From Ampelomyces quisqualis (Eukaryota; Ascomycota; Dothideomycetes; Pleosporales; Phaeosphaeriaceae), in the NCBI GenBank assembly GCA_018398575.1, contig JAGTXZ010000011.1, forward strand, positions 1,426,001 through 1,490,000: DNA of 64,000 nucleotides, given 5' to 3'. The notes under the pieces were generated by a model. The model worked only from the letters and a program-made list of their open reading frames with translations, searched no databases and had not been told where the DNA came from. The number at the start of each line of letters is the position of its first letter. The first letter of the stretch is position 1. Made by a program: the position numbers and the translations under genes. This document shows positions 1-12,762 of this stretch, in pieces.

Positions 1-324
1 TTAATAACTAGAGCAGCTATAAAAATTCTAAATAGTGCATTTTAAAGAGGGAATTCCGCTCTATATTTTGTATTTTTAAGTTACTTACGTAATCATGAAA
101 ATACAGCAATACAGTCACGTGAGTAAAATTGGCAACATTAGCGACACTAGCAACTCTGTTAGATCTGGCGACTTTGTTAGGTTGCTGTTAGGTTGCTGTT
201 AGGTCGCTAGCAACTAGAAGTAAGTAGAGTAACTTTGGCAAATTGTCTAGTAGACAGTATTGCTGTTAGGCTGCCGCGGGTCGCAGCAATCAGGCTGATT
301 AGATTAATCTTAAATTTTCCTAAC
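1..324 (+). mobile_element. MITE family M, truncated copy (right part)
   Basis: The first 324 bases match the right-hand part of the full-length M copies at 13735-14571 and 30951-31794: the TTAATAACTAGAGCAGCTA stretch, AAAGAGGGAATTCCGCTCT, the ACAGTCACGTGAGTAAAATT block and the terminal TTTTCCTAAC. The expected terminal CG plus TA target is not intact here (CAAAT follows), so the extreme end is mutated or lost. The left part lies outside the window. It abuts the copia relic and probably interrupts its reverse transcriptase region. No coding capacity is seen. Confidence 0.85.
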
Positions 325-959
325 AAATCTATAGATAGTTCTGCAATTAAGGTATTAACACTTTTACCTCTTATATAATTATTATAATTCTTGTTACAGC
401 AAAGTAGTATATATTAACTTATTAGTTTACTAATTTTAACAGCTACTCTTTGTAGTTAACAACTTAATTATATAAGAGAATTTGCTAATTCTACTTTATC
501 TAGGGCTCTAGAGTTACTGCTTTTAGGTTAAGTAGCAAGGGAGAAAAAGGCTAACTGCCTATCCTGTTAGGAACCTATCTAATCCCTAGATACTAACAGG
601 CTAGCTCTTTTAAGACCTAGTAATAGTCCTTAGCTGTTATATCCTTCGCGCTTAATAAGCTAAATACTAGATACCTAATCTAGTTCTAAAGTTACCTATA
701 GTATAACAAGCCTAGTAAATTTACTTTAGTCTAAAAAAAATCCTAAATACTTACTAGCCTTACTAGCATTCCTTTTAGATTTTACCTTCTCTTCTTTGTA
801 ATTTTAAGATTAGCTAGTCTTTATAATTCTTAGAATTAGATGTTTACCTCTAAGCTGTTGCTTAGTAACTTTAGGAATTTCCTAGCTTAGTCAATCCTAT
901 AGAATAGGTAGGTTAATATTCTGCCTAGAATTATTAAGTTTAATAACGTATAGAATATT

Positions 960-1495
960 TATAATCTTAAGCGCTTACTTCTTAGGTATCTTATCTTCTT
1001 AGTAACTAGAATAGAATATAGATTTATTAAAGGTAACATCCCTTAATATAATTACTTAATTAATTAATAAGACTTAAATATAATAAATATTAGAGGCTTA
1101 ATAGCCTACTAGATATCTAATGTAGCTGTAAGAGTTAACTTTAAAGTTACGCTTGTTCTTGCTTACTACTTAGTTACAATTAAGAGGATACACTCTACAG
1201 CTATAGGTATAAATACTACTCTAATTTAGGCGTAAATTAGTAGTCCTGTGCCTAGTAATTGCTAGCTTATACTATTAAACATATTGCCTAAACTAGGCGT
1301 GTAGAACCTTATTTAGAGACTAAAAACTATAGATTTTTAATAGGCACATTCTATGTAGATAGGCTGCTGCATCTATAATTTGTAACTAGAGCTTAATTAG
1401 AAGATTTGCACCTATACACATCTTAATAGATTTTGTAATTAGCTCTTTACTTACCTGCTTAGCTAATCTATTTAGCTGATGCGTGTATAGTAGCA
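960..1495 (-). pseudogene. copia integrase fragment
   Basis: On the minus strand, 1490 down to about 1250 translates to a run including THQLNRLAKQVSKELITKSI and then IIDAAAYLHR. This matches the copia integrase signature around 'QNGLAER...LW.E...AAYL.NR'. Further downstream (about 1050-960) the frame reads VITLRDVTFN, the conserved 'V..SRDV.F.E' segment between integrase and reverse transcriptase. In-frame TAG codons sit where Trp or Gln is expected (for example before LQIIDAAAY). The assignment to copia is firm; the enzyme is dead. Confidence 0.75.
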
Positions 1496-3749
1496 GGCGT
1501 AGTATTTTTATTCTCTCTTAATCTGCCTACTTCTTATACTGCAAACGCCTTCTCTAAGGTACAGTCGCAGTGTTATTATCCTAATAGATTTCTACAATTT
1601 TTAGATTAAATTTGTTCCTAACCTAGGCTGTAAATTGCCTAATTACCTTTATAATCTTAATTAACGTCTTATTATACAAGTTATAGTGAAAGAGCTTACC
1701 TAAGTAGCTCTCCTTAATAATTAAGGACTATTCTTTATAAAGCCTTCTAGTTAGCATGTTAAACAGATCTTAAGAAACTTAATAGAATAGTTGTAGTAAT
1801 CTTTCTCTTAGCTGTTATAAGACTAGTTAAGCTCTATAAGTAACTAAGCAGTCTTAACAATTAATTCTTTTAGTTCTATTTATCTTAACGTTTTAGGCTA
1901 ACTAGGCAAGAGCTTAGAGTGCTTGCTAGCCTAAGTAGCCTAACTGTTTGTGCTATAGATCCTTGTTATCTTCTCTTAATTAATTAATATTAGATTAATA
2001 TAACGTGTAAAGGATTAGTAGTTGTAGAACATAGTGCATAGCCTAGTTGTCTTTAATAAATAAGAGGTTATAAGCCTTATAAAGCTTGTATACAATAATA
2101 TTCTGCTTATATAATTTAAACTAAAGGGTGCTGTCTAATCTACTATACTATATACCTAACTACTTAAGTAGTGCTACAGATACAATTTTTACATAAAAGC
2201 GATTAACAACTTTAACCTTCTTAAGCTTAAGGTTCTTTATGTAAGAACCTTCTAGACTATATAAGACGTTCTTAATTACTTAATTGCTATACCTAGTTAA
2301 AGAAAGTAACTATATTCTAGCCTTAACTCTTTCTTTAGAGTAGGTAGGACTAAACGTTTCTAGAATAAAGAGTAACTAATTATTAACAAGGTATACTGCA
2401 CTAGCTCTATTATAAACATTACTTCTTAAAAGTAGATAGGTTATAAACATAGTTGTGTACACTCTTAAGTCTAGATTAGTAACATTAGGTTCTTAATTAA
2501 AAGTAGTTAGGTTAATTAGTACTGCTACAACATCTTCTAGATATGTTACTACCTTAGTTCTAGAACTTAACTAGTTAGCTGTAATAGGTAGCGTCTAACT
2601 AGCTTTCTTAATCTTATTATTAAGTACAGCCTACTTAGAAGTGTTAAGCTGCTTAAGGACCTTCTTTTAGTTAAAATTAGAGATCTTAATTAGTACTTTT
2701 CCTAGTAGAGCTAATCTAGTAATTGTAGTCTTTAGTTTAAGATAATCTATTAGGTCCTATTTGTGCTTTTTATTATTCCTGCAATAGTATAGTTTTAGCT
2801 TTAAATTATCTTTGCCTTTGTTCTTTAGATTAAAGTCCTTGTTTTCTAAGTTCTTAATGTTTTTAAGAGTTGCAAAGGCTAAATAAGACTTTCCTTTAGT
2901 AGTAAGGACTGCTTATTCCTAAAGTATAAGAGAGAAGATCTTAGCTAGCTTATATATAGTTATAGCTAGCCAACTAAAGGCTACATCTTTAATAATATCC
3001 TAACGCATTAATTAAGCTTATTTAGGAGTAATCCTAGCAGATAGGGCGTCTAGAAAATTAGTAAAGGTAGGTAATCTTTCTATCTCTATAACTTAGAACG
3101 CTTAAGCCTTTCTATAGATTACTTACTGTCTGTTAAACTATTTATCTAGAGTAATTTTACTATACCTAGCTTTCTCTAGATAAGCTTAATACTGCTGCCT
3201 AACTAGGTGCATAGTATTACTGTCTGTTATAGTAAGGTTATGCTTAAGGATTCTAATTAAGGCTTAGGGAGTTGTTTCTAAAGAGTTAAGCATTTTAATT
3301 GCAGCTAGTGCTATTAAATCTTTAGCTACTGTTTAACTAATCTATTCCTAGACGTTACTAAGCTTAGCCGCTTGCCTAGTCTATTTTAACTTATTAACTT
3401 TGTATTAGCAAACGTTTTCTTTGTAAGTGCTAGAGGTAAGTTTATAGGTAGCTAGCTTTAGATTACACTAATTAAAAGCTTTATTGCAGATTTGCGTATC
3501 TAGATTAGTAGCTCTAGGCAGTAGAGTAGAGACTAGTTAACTTAGGGCAGCTAGAAGCTCTAGGTATTTAGGCTCTTAGTTGTTAATTAGGAGCACTGTG
3601 TCGCTATCTAGGTTAATCTAATCCTAGACTCCTTTGTTATAAGCATAAAGCTAGAGTTAAGCAAACTAGTATAGCTAGTCTAATTAACTGTTTAATAGAA
3701 CGTCTAGGCAAATCTTTTTATTAGAATAGGAGTCTATAATTGCTAACTA

Positions 3750-4100
3750 GTTGGTTTGTAAGGAGTATTTAAAATGAGTTTTTAAGGAGTATTAGAGTAA
3801 TCTTAAATTCAGGTAGTACCTTAGCAATATAAGATACGCAGAGAGAATTAACACTATAGTCTTATAATGCAGGGCTTATAACTATAGGAGCTAAGCAATA
3901 CTATAAATAAAATTGTTGTAAGTAAAAAGATTGTCTTACTTGTTCTATACTATGTAAAGATAGATTAGATTAAATACACTAAGCTAAGAGACAGGTTAAT
4001 TAGTTAGTCTAGTCCTAAATAGATCCTTACTTTCTTAGTAACATGCTTAGGTATTACACGTAACAATCCCGCAATCTGCTAATTTACATACTCGGTTACA
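3750..4100 (-). repeat. probable 5' LTR of the copia relic
   Basis: The outer end on the minus strand starts with TG (TGTAACCGAG) and is shared exactly with the second fragment, which ends at 35547 (TGTAACAGAG). The stretch between the end and the first gag-like frame has no coding look. The inner boundary is not visible because no second LTR lies in the window, so 3750 is approximate. Confidence 0.4.
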
Positions 4101-5579
4101 ATTAGATACTAATTAAGAGCAATTCTAGAACGCAAAGCAAATAATTAAGCTACTTAAGTTCTACTTTATTACAGGCAACAAGGTAGCTAAAAGCTGTACA
4201 GCCTTTAATTAATTGCAGATAACTTAAGAAGAAACGTTTTCCTTGTCTAAAGCTAGGTTTCTAAGTTCTATAGTTAAGGGATAAGTACTCTCTTTAGAGT
4301 AGTTTTACTACTTATAGACAAAGATTACGCTAGGGCTACAAGCTCCTAACCTAGGATTTAGGCACTAATAGAGAAACTTATTTAATCAGATAGTAGAACA
4401 CCTTACTACCTATAATATAGAGCAGAAGAATAATCTTTACCTAAGTATATTACTAGCTACCCCTAAGTTGCCTATTAGGCTAGCTCTATAATATGCTTTA
4501 GAGCTAAATTAGATAACTACCTCTAGCGCCCTAACAACTTCTATGCTAGCATATTAATTAACAATAGTACGTCTTCTTACTAAGACTTCTAAACCTAACT
4601 AACAAAAGACTTCTAGTAGTTACTACAATTACAGTAAGCTAGGACACTACTCTAGTAATTATACAAAGCCTTGTGTACGTTAGATTAAAGCTGTAGAAGT
4701 AGATAAGTATAAAGATGCTTAAGAGTAACCTAACTAGAAAGTGTATTATATAAGAAACAGAAGCGCCTAAAAGAAAACCCTTTCTTAGGCCTAAGCTGTT
4801 ACAATCTATTATACTTTAACCTTTCTTATTTGTTTTGCAGTCCTTATTTCCTTATACCTACGTTCGTTATAACTAAGGCATTAGCTTACGCCTTGATACT
4901 CTTGTTAACACTAGTACTTATAGTTTTCTATTTTTAAAATTATAAATCATTTTATCTATTTCTAAAGCTTTACAGCAAACTATTTAGAAGCTTCTCTTCT
5001 AGGTTTAGGTGCGCAGCTTTAAGGACTAGATTACTTCTTTAGTTACTTAATATATTTAACTACACTTAAATATTAAAAGCCAAAAGATTTTAAACTGCCT
5101 ATTCCTTATCCTTAATCTTAGGTCTTAGAATTTTATACTTAGCCTCTAATAGTTAATACAATTTAAGATTTAATTAGATAAAGATAAGTTACAGTTTGTT
5201 TAGCTATCTAAGTACTCTTATTCTAATAATCCTTTACCCTCTATACCTACTATTCTATATTAAGCTATAGTGCTAGCTACTATCTACCTTAATGTATAAC
5301 AACGCAACGCTCTATAGAAGAAAGAAGACTATTGTATTTAAAACAGTTCTTTCTGTCCTTTTTCTTCTATTTATAATATTAAGAGATGCCTAAAGCTTCT
5401 CTCTATACAAAAAATCTTAGAGATTTCTTATACCTTAACTATGCATTCCTGCTTAGAGTCTAAATCTTCTCTAACTACTTGCATAGCTCTTATTTCTACT
5501 AATGCGTTCTATTCTATTATAAAGAAGCTCTAGAACAAGTTCTTTACAACAAGTCTCTATAAGATTAACAGGATCCTTG
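4101..5579 (+). mobile_element. LTR-retrotransposon gag relic, family D copy 1
   Basis: Plus-strand relic of a nucleocapsid gene, 70 bases to kilobase-scale similar to 43415-44852. The zinc knuckle lies at 4621-4662: spacing CX2CX4HX4C is kept, but all three Cys codons have become Tyr (TGY to TAY) while the His codon is intact. In copy 2 two Cys survive and the His is Tyr, so together they recover the motif. After the gag frame, 4790-5579 is conserved between the copies but unidentified. The left side is cut by the copia insertion at 4100 and the right side by element G at 5580. Confidence 0.7.
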
Positions 5580-5640
5580 TGTTAAGACTGTTAGTCTAGT
5601 AGCAAACAATAAGAATGCTAGTGTAGACTAGGTGTACAGC
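5580..5640 (-). repeat. inner/outer end of the G 3' LTR
   Basis: The first about 55 bases (TGTTAAGACTGTTAGTCTAG onward) match 11991-12043. This is the 3' terminus of the LTR in minus orientation (...CTTAACA). The LTR continues further right, but its other limit cannot be fixed because the partner LTR is truncated. Confidence 0.6.
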
Positions 5641-6173
5641 TAAGGTTAGTTTTTGTAGATAGGTGCAGAGTTGCTTTAGATACAGAGGGTATTATTACTA
5701 AGACAGTAAAGGCTAGGGTTTTCTAAAAAGAGTAACAAAGGTTATATAGCTTAATATAACTAACTTAAGTTGTTAAAACATAAGTTAAATATAATAATCT
5801 ATAAGAGTTTATTATAGTTCCTATATACTATAAGAGATTCTTAAGCTTACTTGTTAAAGCGTAAGCTTGTTATACTAAGTTGTAGTACTTACAAAGCTTA
5901 CTGTAAGCTGTATAAGCGCACTTACGTGCGTTAGATCTTCTTTACGCACTAAGGCGTAAGCTTATAGATCTACTTATAAGCTACGTTACGTAATCTATTC
6001 TATGTGTTCTTTGTTACTAGCCTACGTTAGGTTATGTTAGGTTTATACTAAATAATTGGCTGTACAGATCTAGGATTATAACACTATCTCTCTTTCTTAC
6101 TAGATTTGTCTTAAATTGTAGTTGTGTCTTTATAAGCGTGCTCTATATCTTATCTTAAGGTTTATGCGTTATT

Positions 6174-6680
6174 ATGTCTTCTAATTCTTAAAAGAAACAA
6201 CTACGTCTTACTCTAGAAATTTAATAATACAAAACCTTTGCTAATATACCCTATAACTATTGTTTTGCTAACAACTAAGAGTGCTTTGTTATAGTATTAA
6301 AGAGTTTACGTTATCTAAAGTGTTCTAAGTGTGTGCGTATTAAGCGTCTATGCGTAAACTTATTCTAAGAATTATTAGACTATACTTATAAGAAGTATAA
6401 AGCAAAGGTAGAAGTAGATAAAAAATTGCTTGCTAAAGTAATTGCGTAACTACTGCGCAACAAGAAGATACTTACGCAGGCAAAAGATAGAGCGCATTAG
6501 AAGGCTAAGTGCCTTGCATATAAGTTAGAGAAATTAGGTAAGAATATCTAGGCAGAGGCGTTAGACTATCTAGCTGCAGACGCACTAACAGGTTACTCTC
6601 TAACTATATAGGCTACTCTTAACTTGCTTAACACCTTTGTAAGTTTTAGTACTAGTTTAGCAGTTGTTAGTAATTTGTAA
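6174..6680 (+). pseudogene. Cys-bearing accessory frame, antisense within gypsy G
   Basis: Starting at ATG 6174, a 168-codon plus-strand frame runs to TAA 6678-6680, interrupted only by codons of RIP type (TAA/TAG for CAA/CAG). It carries CSKCVRIKRLC, a CX2CX6C pattern like half of a fungal Zn2Cys6 cluster, followed by a Lys/Glu/Ala-rich, probably helical stretch (KYKAKVEVDKKLLAKVIAQ-like). It lies between the end of pol and the 3' LTR and runs convergently to pol. I recall similar small 'CxxC...C' proteins annotated near fungal retroelements, but no function is established. Element E has an analogous but unrelated-looking frame in the same position. Confidence 0.6.
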
Positions 6681-6699
6681 GGTTTATAGCTAGTTCTTA

Positions 6700-9600
6700 T
6701 ATATTTTCTAAGTTGTTGTATTCTAACTATTTAACTAAGTATTCCTTTTAATAGGTATTGCCTTAGTGTATTATTATTCTTTTAACTTTAAATTTAGTTT
6801 CTTCTTTAAGTTTATAGCAAAAGGTTTGCTGTAATAGTATTTCTAGGTTAGCTAGTTCTAGTAGGCTTATGTAGAATCTAGAGTAGATCTTTATATCTAG
6901 TAGAAGCTTAAGTGTATATGTAACTAGTCTGTTTTTCTTTAAAATTAAAAACAGTCTAACTTTAACATAGTTAAGTCCTTTGCTTAGTTATTTTATGTAT
7001 AGATTTTTAGTATAGAGATACACCTTATCCCCTTCTTTTAGCTAAAGTGCTGTTTTTTGTTTTTTGTTAATATATAAGATGCTCTATGTCTAAGCGTGTT
7101 GTATTTGTTCTTCTATTCTACTATAGGTTTTCTTTATTTCTTCTGCTGTCTGTATAGCAGCTTTTGCTTTTAGGCTAGGTAATATTCTTGTAAAGAGATT
7201 TAGATATTATCTGTAGTTTGCAAAGTATAGCGTCTTACCTGTAGCTTTAGACAATTTGTTGTTATAGGCTAACTATACTATTAGTAATAGCAAAACCTAA
7301 TTTGTCTATTATAAGTTACTATATATCTTAAGATACGTTTTTATAGTTCTGTTTATTCTTTCTATTTAGCTGTTAGTTTAAGAATAGTAAGCTGTTAATA
7401 GCTTCTGTTACATCCTAATTTCTGCTATTAAGGTAGTTTAATAATTTAACGTAAAGAGTTTGTCTTAATTGCTAATAATTGACTTTAGTATGCTATAGTA
7501 TCTAATAAGTCTATCCTTAAGCACGTGCGCTAGCTAAATAGCTGTATAGTCTTGTTAAAAGGGTAGCATTATAGCGTATTTTGTAAAGCGATCTACTATA
7601 ACTATAATAGCGTTATAGGCTAATCCTGTAGCAAGGTCTTTTAATAGTAGTAGTTCTGTTACAAAGTCTATTAATATGTTATTCTAAGGCTTAGTTAGAA
7701 GCTCTATTAGCTGCATTTCTCTATAAGGTGCGTGTGTACTATGTTTATTACGTTAATAGTCTGCATATTTCTTAATGTAAGCGCTTATTTTATCCTTTAT
7801 GTTTCTAAACTAGTAATTCTATTAAATTAGTTCTATAGTTTGTCTTACTCTAAGATAACTGTGTATAGTGTTATTGTAGTGTTGTTGTATAATTAATTCC
7901 TGTAGTTCTTCTAAGACATTAATTTTGATCTTTATTGTTAGGTTGTTAATATATCTTACTAGTCTAAGAGATCTATTATTCTATCTTTTAAGGATACTTA
8001 AGCTATTAATAGTTTTAGTTCTAGTAATATCTAATCTTTAGCTAAAAGCGTTTGCTCTGCTATTATCTTTTCTAGGTATATAGACAATTTTAAACTTGTA
8101 TTATCCTAACATCTCTAACTATTATACTTGTCTTTAATTAAGTACTTTAGTAGTAGTAAAGCTTATTAGGTTTTTATAGTCTAAGTATATTGTAAGATCT
8201 AAGCAACTCTCTGTGTAGATTCTCTAATGTTTAAGTGCTACTACAATTGCAAGTAGTTCTTTGTTATATATATTGTAGTTTTCTTCTAGTAGTGTAAACT
8301 TTTGTAAGTAGTAGGCTATTAAGTACTATTTTCTATCTTGTTTCTGTTTTGTATACATTCTAATTGCTAAATCTAATGCGTTAGTTTTAAATCTAAGCAG
8401 CTCTCTACTTCTAAATGCAATAAGAACAAGAAGTGCTATATAAGCGTCTTTAAGCGTCTTAAATACCTAGTTTTATTCTTCTATCTATTTCTTAGGTGTG
8501 TCTTTTTGTGTAAGTTTAGTAAGTAGCGTAGCAATTAGTAAGAAGTTCTAAATAAACTATTAATTAAAGTTAACAAAGCCTAAAAAGGATTAGATGTCCT
8601 TTACTGTAGTAGGCGTTAGCTAATCTCTAATAACTTTAATCTTGTCCTTGCTTATTTATACTCTGTTCTTTCTAACTATACATCTTAAGAATTCTACTTC
8701 TTCTTAGTACTATTTATATTTGTTAGAGTCTATTACTAAAGAGAACTTTTCTAGTAGTATTAGAATTATATAAACATGTTCTGTATAATCCTTTTTATTT
8801 TCTAAATAGATAAGAATATTGTTAAGGTATGCATTAACAAATATATTAAGGTATTCTTAAAGCACGTTGTTAATAAGTGCTTAACACGTTGCTAGAGCGT
8901 TAGTAAGACTAAATAGTATTACTAGGTACTTATAGTAGCTATAGCGTGTTCTAAACGCTGTCTTTTATTCTTTACCTTCCTTTATGCGTATAAAGTTGTA
9001 CGCACCTCTAAGATCTAATACTATAAAGATCTTTGTATAGGCTAGTTAATCCTGTAGTTCTAAAATATTAGTTAGTAAGGATTAATTCTTAACTATAATA
9101 TTATTAAGTTTTTAAAAGTTAATACATAGTTATAGTTTGCTATTCTTTTTTAGTACAAATATAATTAAGTATCTAGCTAGTAATTCTAATGCTTAAATAA
9201 AACCTTTCTTTTAGTTTACTTAGATATACTTTTAGAGTACTTCTAGCTCTTTTTCTAATAATCTGTAGATTAGTCTAAAGGTTAGCCTTTTCCCTTCTTC
9301 TAGAACAATTTTATAGTCCTATTCCTAATACTTAGGCAATACTTCTAGACCTGTTTCTTTTAAGAATAGTTTCTTAAACTTTCTGTATTCTTTAGGTATG
9401 TTAGAAGTTACACGTTTCTCTAAAACTTGTAACATATTAGTATTTCTTTCTTAATTATCTAAGTTAACTAGTTACGTCTTTAACTGCGTCTTAGTTAAAG
9501 CAATATTATCAATTATCTTTTTATCTACTATTAAACGCTACTAATGCGTAGGCTTAGAATCTGTTGTGTTGTTGTAATTCCCTAGAGAGATAGATCTCTT

Positions 9601-10050
9601 CCTCTAGTCTATTTGTAGGCTATTTTCTCTAAACTATAGAAGTTCTAATATAATGTTGTAAGTAGCTAATCTAAAGATGTCTAAGCATATTTCTTGTTTA
9701 GTTCCTTAGATATTAAGTTCTATAGTAGTCTTATATCTAATAAGTAACTTATAAGGCATCTAGTCTCTATTTGCGATATAAAGTTTATATAATTGTTATT
9801 TCTAGTAAAGTTAGAGCCTAGCTCTTAACAAGGTATTACCTAAAATATAGTTTACTTACAATCTTAAATCTAGAAGCGCTTTTATTCTTTTTCTGTTAAC
9901 TTTTACTATAAGTTTTATAAGCTTAGCTAAGTTAATTGCGTTGCAGCTCTAAGTCTCTTTTCAAAAGTCTAAGGTTAACCTTAAAAAAGACTTATTCTTC
10001 CTGTTTCTATTAGCTTCTTTATTATTATAGTACTTCTTGCACTCTAGTTG
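6700..10050 (-). pseudogene. gypsy G pol relic (RT, RNase H, integrase)
   Basis: Minus strand. Reverse transcriptase: about 8960-8790 reads YLVILFSLTNALATC, then YLNNILIYLENKKDYT, clearly gypsy 'FGLTNAPATFQ ... YLDDILIYS'; both catalytic Asp codons now read Asn. Integrase: 7840-7561 reads NKHSTHAPYREMQLIELLTK, then a DFVTELL block and IVIVDRFTKYAIMLP, the integrase core with the first catalytic Asp. RNase H should lie between them. Many TAG/TAA codons stand in place of Trp/Gln. Order RT then IN identifies Ty3/gypsy rather than copia. Confidence 0.8.
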
Positions 10051-10299
10051 TAAGTAGAACTGCTAGGTATAGTTTATACAGCTACTGTTAACAAGCATTC
10101 TGTTAGATATGCTTTTTTTCTCTAATATATTAGAAAAACTTCTTATACTTTGTTTGTTATATAGGTAATTTGCGTAGGTATCCTTAGAGTAATTGTACTA
10201 TTAGTACTTATAAGGTCTTTTCTGCTAAGGAAAGTATTAGTTAATTTTACTACTATAATGTATTAAGTAGTAGTTACTATTGCACGCTGTCTATAATAG

Positions 10300-11900
10300 A
10301 AGTCTGTGTTTTAGATTACAAAGATACTGTAGGTATCTGTCTGTAAGTAGGATTTAATGCAATGTGTTTGCCTTTTTATCCTAGTATTCTGCAGGCATAG
10401 AGTTTAGTACTAATACTTGCCTATTGTTAGCATAGCATGTTTGCTTTATATGTAAGTTATAGCACGTCTTATATAGTTTGTCTGCGTCTGCCTTTTAATA
10501 CAGTCCTCTAACTATTGCATTCTAGCGCACTAGTTTAGGGCTAGCTAGTAGTAAGTATATGTCTAGCTTGTCTAGTGTAAGTTTTTAGTCTTTCTAGGTA
10601 TTGTAAACTCTCTTAGTCTCTTGTAGATTCTATATTCTATAGACTCTGTTTCCTAAGTATAGCAATTGTTCTTTCTCTATAACTCTATCTGCTCTTAGAG
10701 AGTACTTATCTGTCTATAGGCTAAAAGTATAATATTTTTATAGAGATTAGTAACATTATTTTATATATTCTTAGTTAACTTTGTTAGTTTAGTTATACTA
10801 GTTGTAAATGTTTTGTTGCGTTTGTAGTAGAAGTAATCCTATCTGTTAGAATTGTTTAATATTATAGTCTTATTCCTAATTGTGTAGTAACGCAAAGTTA
10901 GTTAAGACCTTGTTATTAGATAATGTAGTAGAGGTATCTTCTATTTATTCTACTATTAGTAGTCTATTAGTTGTTTAGATAATAGGTTAATCTTTAATTA
11001 TAATCTATTCTTTAATATCTTCCTCTAAAGCGTTAGTTAACACGTTAAGCTAGCGTATAACTTTGTTCTTAGAGTAATAGTCTTACGTATAATGTCTAAC
11101 CTTGTTATAGTTGTAACAGGTAATCTTATTTTTGTTAAGCCTATCCTCTTATAGTTATTTCCTTAAGTAACTTTTTTGTTCTAGGCCTTTGTTAAGGTTG
11201 TCTAAGTGCATAGCTTTAGGTCTGTACCCTAAGTATGCTTCTAGTAGGCGTAGTTAGTAAGTTTATTGTCTAAGATAGTAGCACTATTGTTCTTTATTTA
11301 GTTATGTTTGTCCCTAATATCTTTTGTTTAGGCAAAATTCTTTATGTTTCTATAGTAGACGTAAGAAGTATAACCTATCTTCAAGTGCTAATTTATAGAG
11401 TTTATTATTTAAGCAAATAGCTTTATTCTAAAGTTCTTTAAGAGTAGTAATATGTATTCTGCTGCGTATAAGTTTAGCTTATACAGTAGCCTTAAGGCCT
11501 TATTTGTACATACACATTAGAGCAGTGTTATCCTACTAGATTTGTTTAGCGTATTGTTAAAAAACATTAGTATAGTTAGCAGTTAATTAGGTTTGTTTTG
11601 GACTTTAGATTTTTTGTTCTGCAATTACAGATTCCTTAAGAAGTAAGAAGATCTGCTACAAGCGTGTCTTAAACGTTTACTAGTCTTCTACAAGGTTAGT
11701 GTTATCTGCGTCTGTAATGTTGTTGTCTATATACTTCTAAATAATTAGAAGTACCTATTTCTTAGCGTTGCCTTTTATATAAGTTGTAGTAAAGATAACT
11801 TTGTTATTATTCTTAATCTTATCTCCTTCTACATAGAAGTGCCTGTTAAACTAGAAGATCTAGGTCTTAAGTTTGTTGCAGTCTCTATAGTAAAGGTTAG
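10300..11900 (-). pseudogene. gypsy G gag relic with zinc knuckle
   Basis: Upstream of pol on the minus strand. A CX2CX4HX4C zinc knuckle lies at 11118 down to 11077: TGT and CAT are kept at the first Cys and the His, while the second and fourth positions read Tyr (TAT), the expected RIP outcome for TGT. The rest of the frame is diffuse and full of stops. Nucleocapsid proteins of this type bind retroelement RNA. Confidence 0.55.
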
Positions 11901-11990
11901 GCTTATTAACCTTAAGTCTAGGTTGTTCTACTTAGAAATGCTTAAGTATATCTATTGCAATATTGCTGCTTATTGTAAGAGTATTTAAAG

Positions 11991-12043
11991 TGTTAAGACT
12001 GTTAGTCTAGTAGCAAATAATAAGAATACTAGTATAGACTAGA
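11991..12043 (-). repeat. truncated 5' LTR of gypsy G
   Basis: Matches the first about 55 bases of the left LTR at 5580 with a few transitions. Similarity stops at about 12043 (TAGACTAG), so most of this LTR has been deleted or replaced. Confidence 0.6.
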
Positions 12044-12762
12044 GGTATAGCGTAATACACTCTTATAGAATTATTAAGCGTGCCTGTATGTAAACAGCTA
12101 GGTGCGTAAACTATCTTATTAGTAAATAGGTAATAACTTAGTATAAAGGCAATCTATAACATAATATCCTAGTATACAAATATATATTAGTTAGGTTATA
12201 AGTTTAATAACCTAGATGTAATTGCAACGTTCTTATATATCTATACGTTGTCTTGTAGCCTAGATTAAATATTTAATATAGCCTGTTACTATTAGCGCTC
12301 TAATTAGAACTACAGCTATAAATATAGCTTATATAGCTATATATTAGTAAAGAGGCTATTAACGTTACCTAATGTGTATTTTATCCTTTGCAGCTACAAT
12401 GCAAACGCTAGTACAAAAAGAGATCTAAAGGGCTCTACTATGTTATTCCTATTAGTATTAGCACGCGTGCGCTATTTAGCTACGTGTAGCCTACTACTTT
12501 ACGTCTGCTAATTCTAAATTAACTAGTTTACTAGCGTGCTGTCTACTTACTGTCTTAAACAGCTTGACTTATTCTTATATAGACGCTAATATTAGGCCTT
12601 TCTACTCTCTTGCCTTATATTTAGCTAGAGTATAGTTGCGTTTATATAAGGTGTTACTATATAAAACAGGTACTGCGTTATCTATAGTAGTATCTATTAT
12701 ATTATAGCTATTAGAGTTGTGCTATTATATTATAGTGTTAGAGGTTATAACTAGCGTATTAT
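12044..12762. other. unassigned RIP-mutated repeat, left flank of E1
   Basis: AT-rich sequence of repeat character with no gene I can identify. It ends in ATTAT, the target duplication of element E1. The sequence resumes at 21015 after E1, so 12044-12762 and 21015 onward were contiguous before the E1 insertion. Confidence 0.6.

Larger units (their letters stand above)
325..4100 (-). mobile_element. Ty1/copia retrotransposon relic
   Basis: Read on the minus strand this is the 5' half of a copia element: LTR-like start at 4100 (TGTAACCGAG), a gag-like stretch around 2.7-3.7 kb, and integrase sequence around 1.0-2.1 kb. Reverse transcriptase would lie left of position 700 and is cut off by the MITE at 1-324. 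The part at 2953-4100 recurs at 34400-35547 with the same outer end, which defines the element boundary. At 4100/4101 it abuts a gag gene (family D) whose upstream half is missing, so it apparently inserted into D. Stops, mostly TAG and TAA, occur throughout, as expected after RIP. Confidence 0.75.
5580..12043 (-). mobile_element. Ty3/gypsy retrotransposon relic G
   Basis: A minus-strand gypsy element bounded by the same roughly 55-base LTR sequence at 5580 (TGTTAAGACTGTTAGTCTAG) and 11991. From right to left it has gag with a zinc knuckle (11077-11118), reverse transcriptase (about 8.7-9.0 kb), integrase (7561-7840), then an extra frame on the opposite strand (6174-6680) and the 3' LTR. The 5' LTR keeps only its last 53 bases; sequence after 12043 no longer matches. 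It lies in the distal part of D copy 1. All frames are filled with RIP-type stops. Confidence 0.75.
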
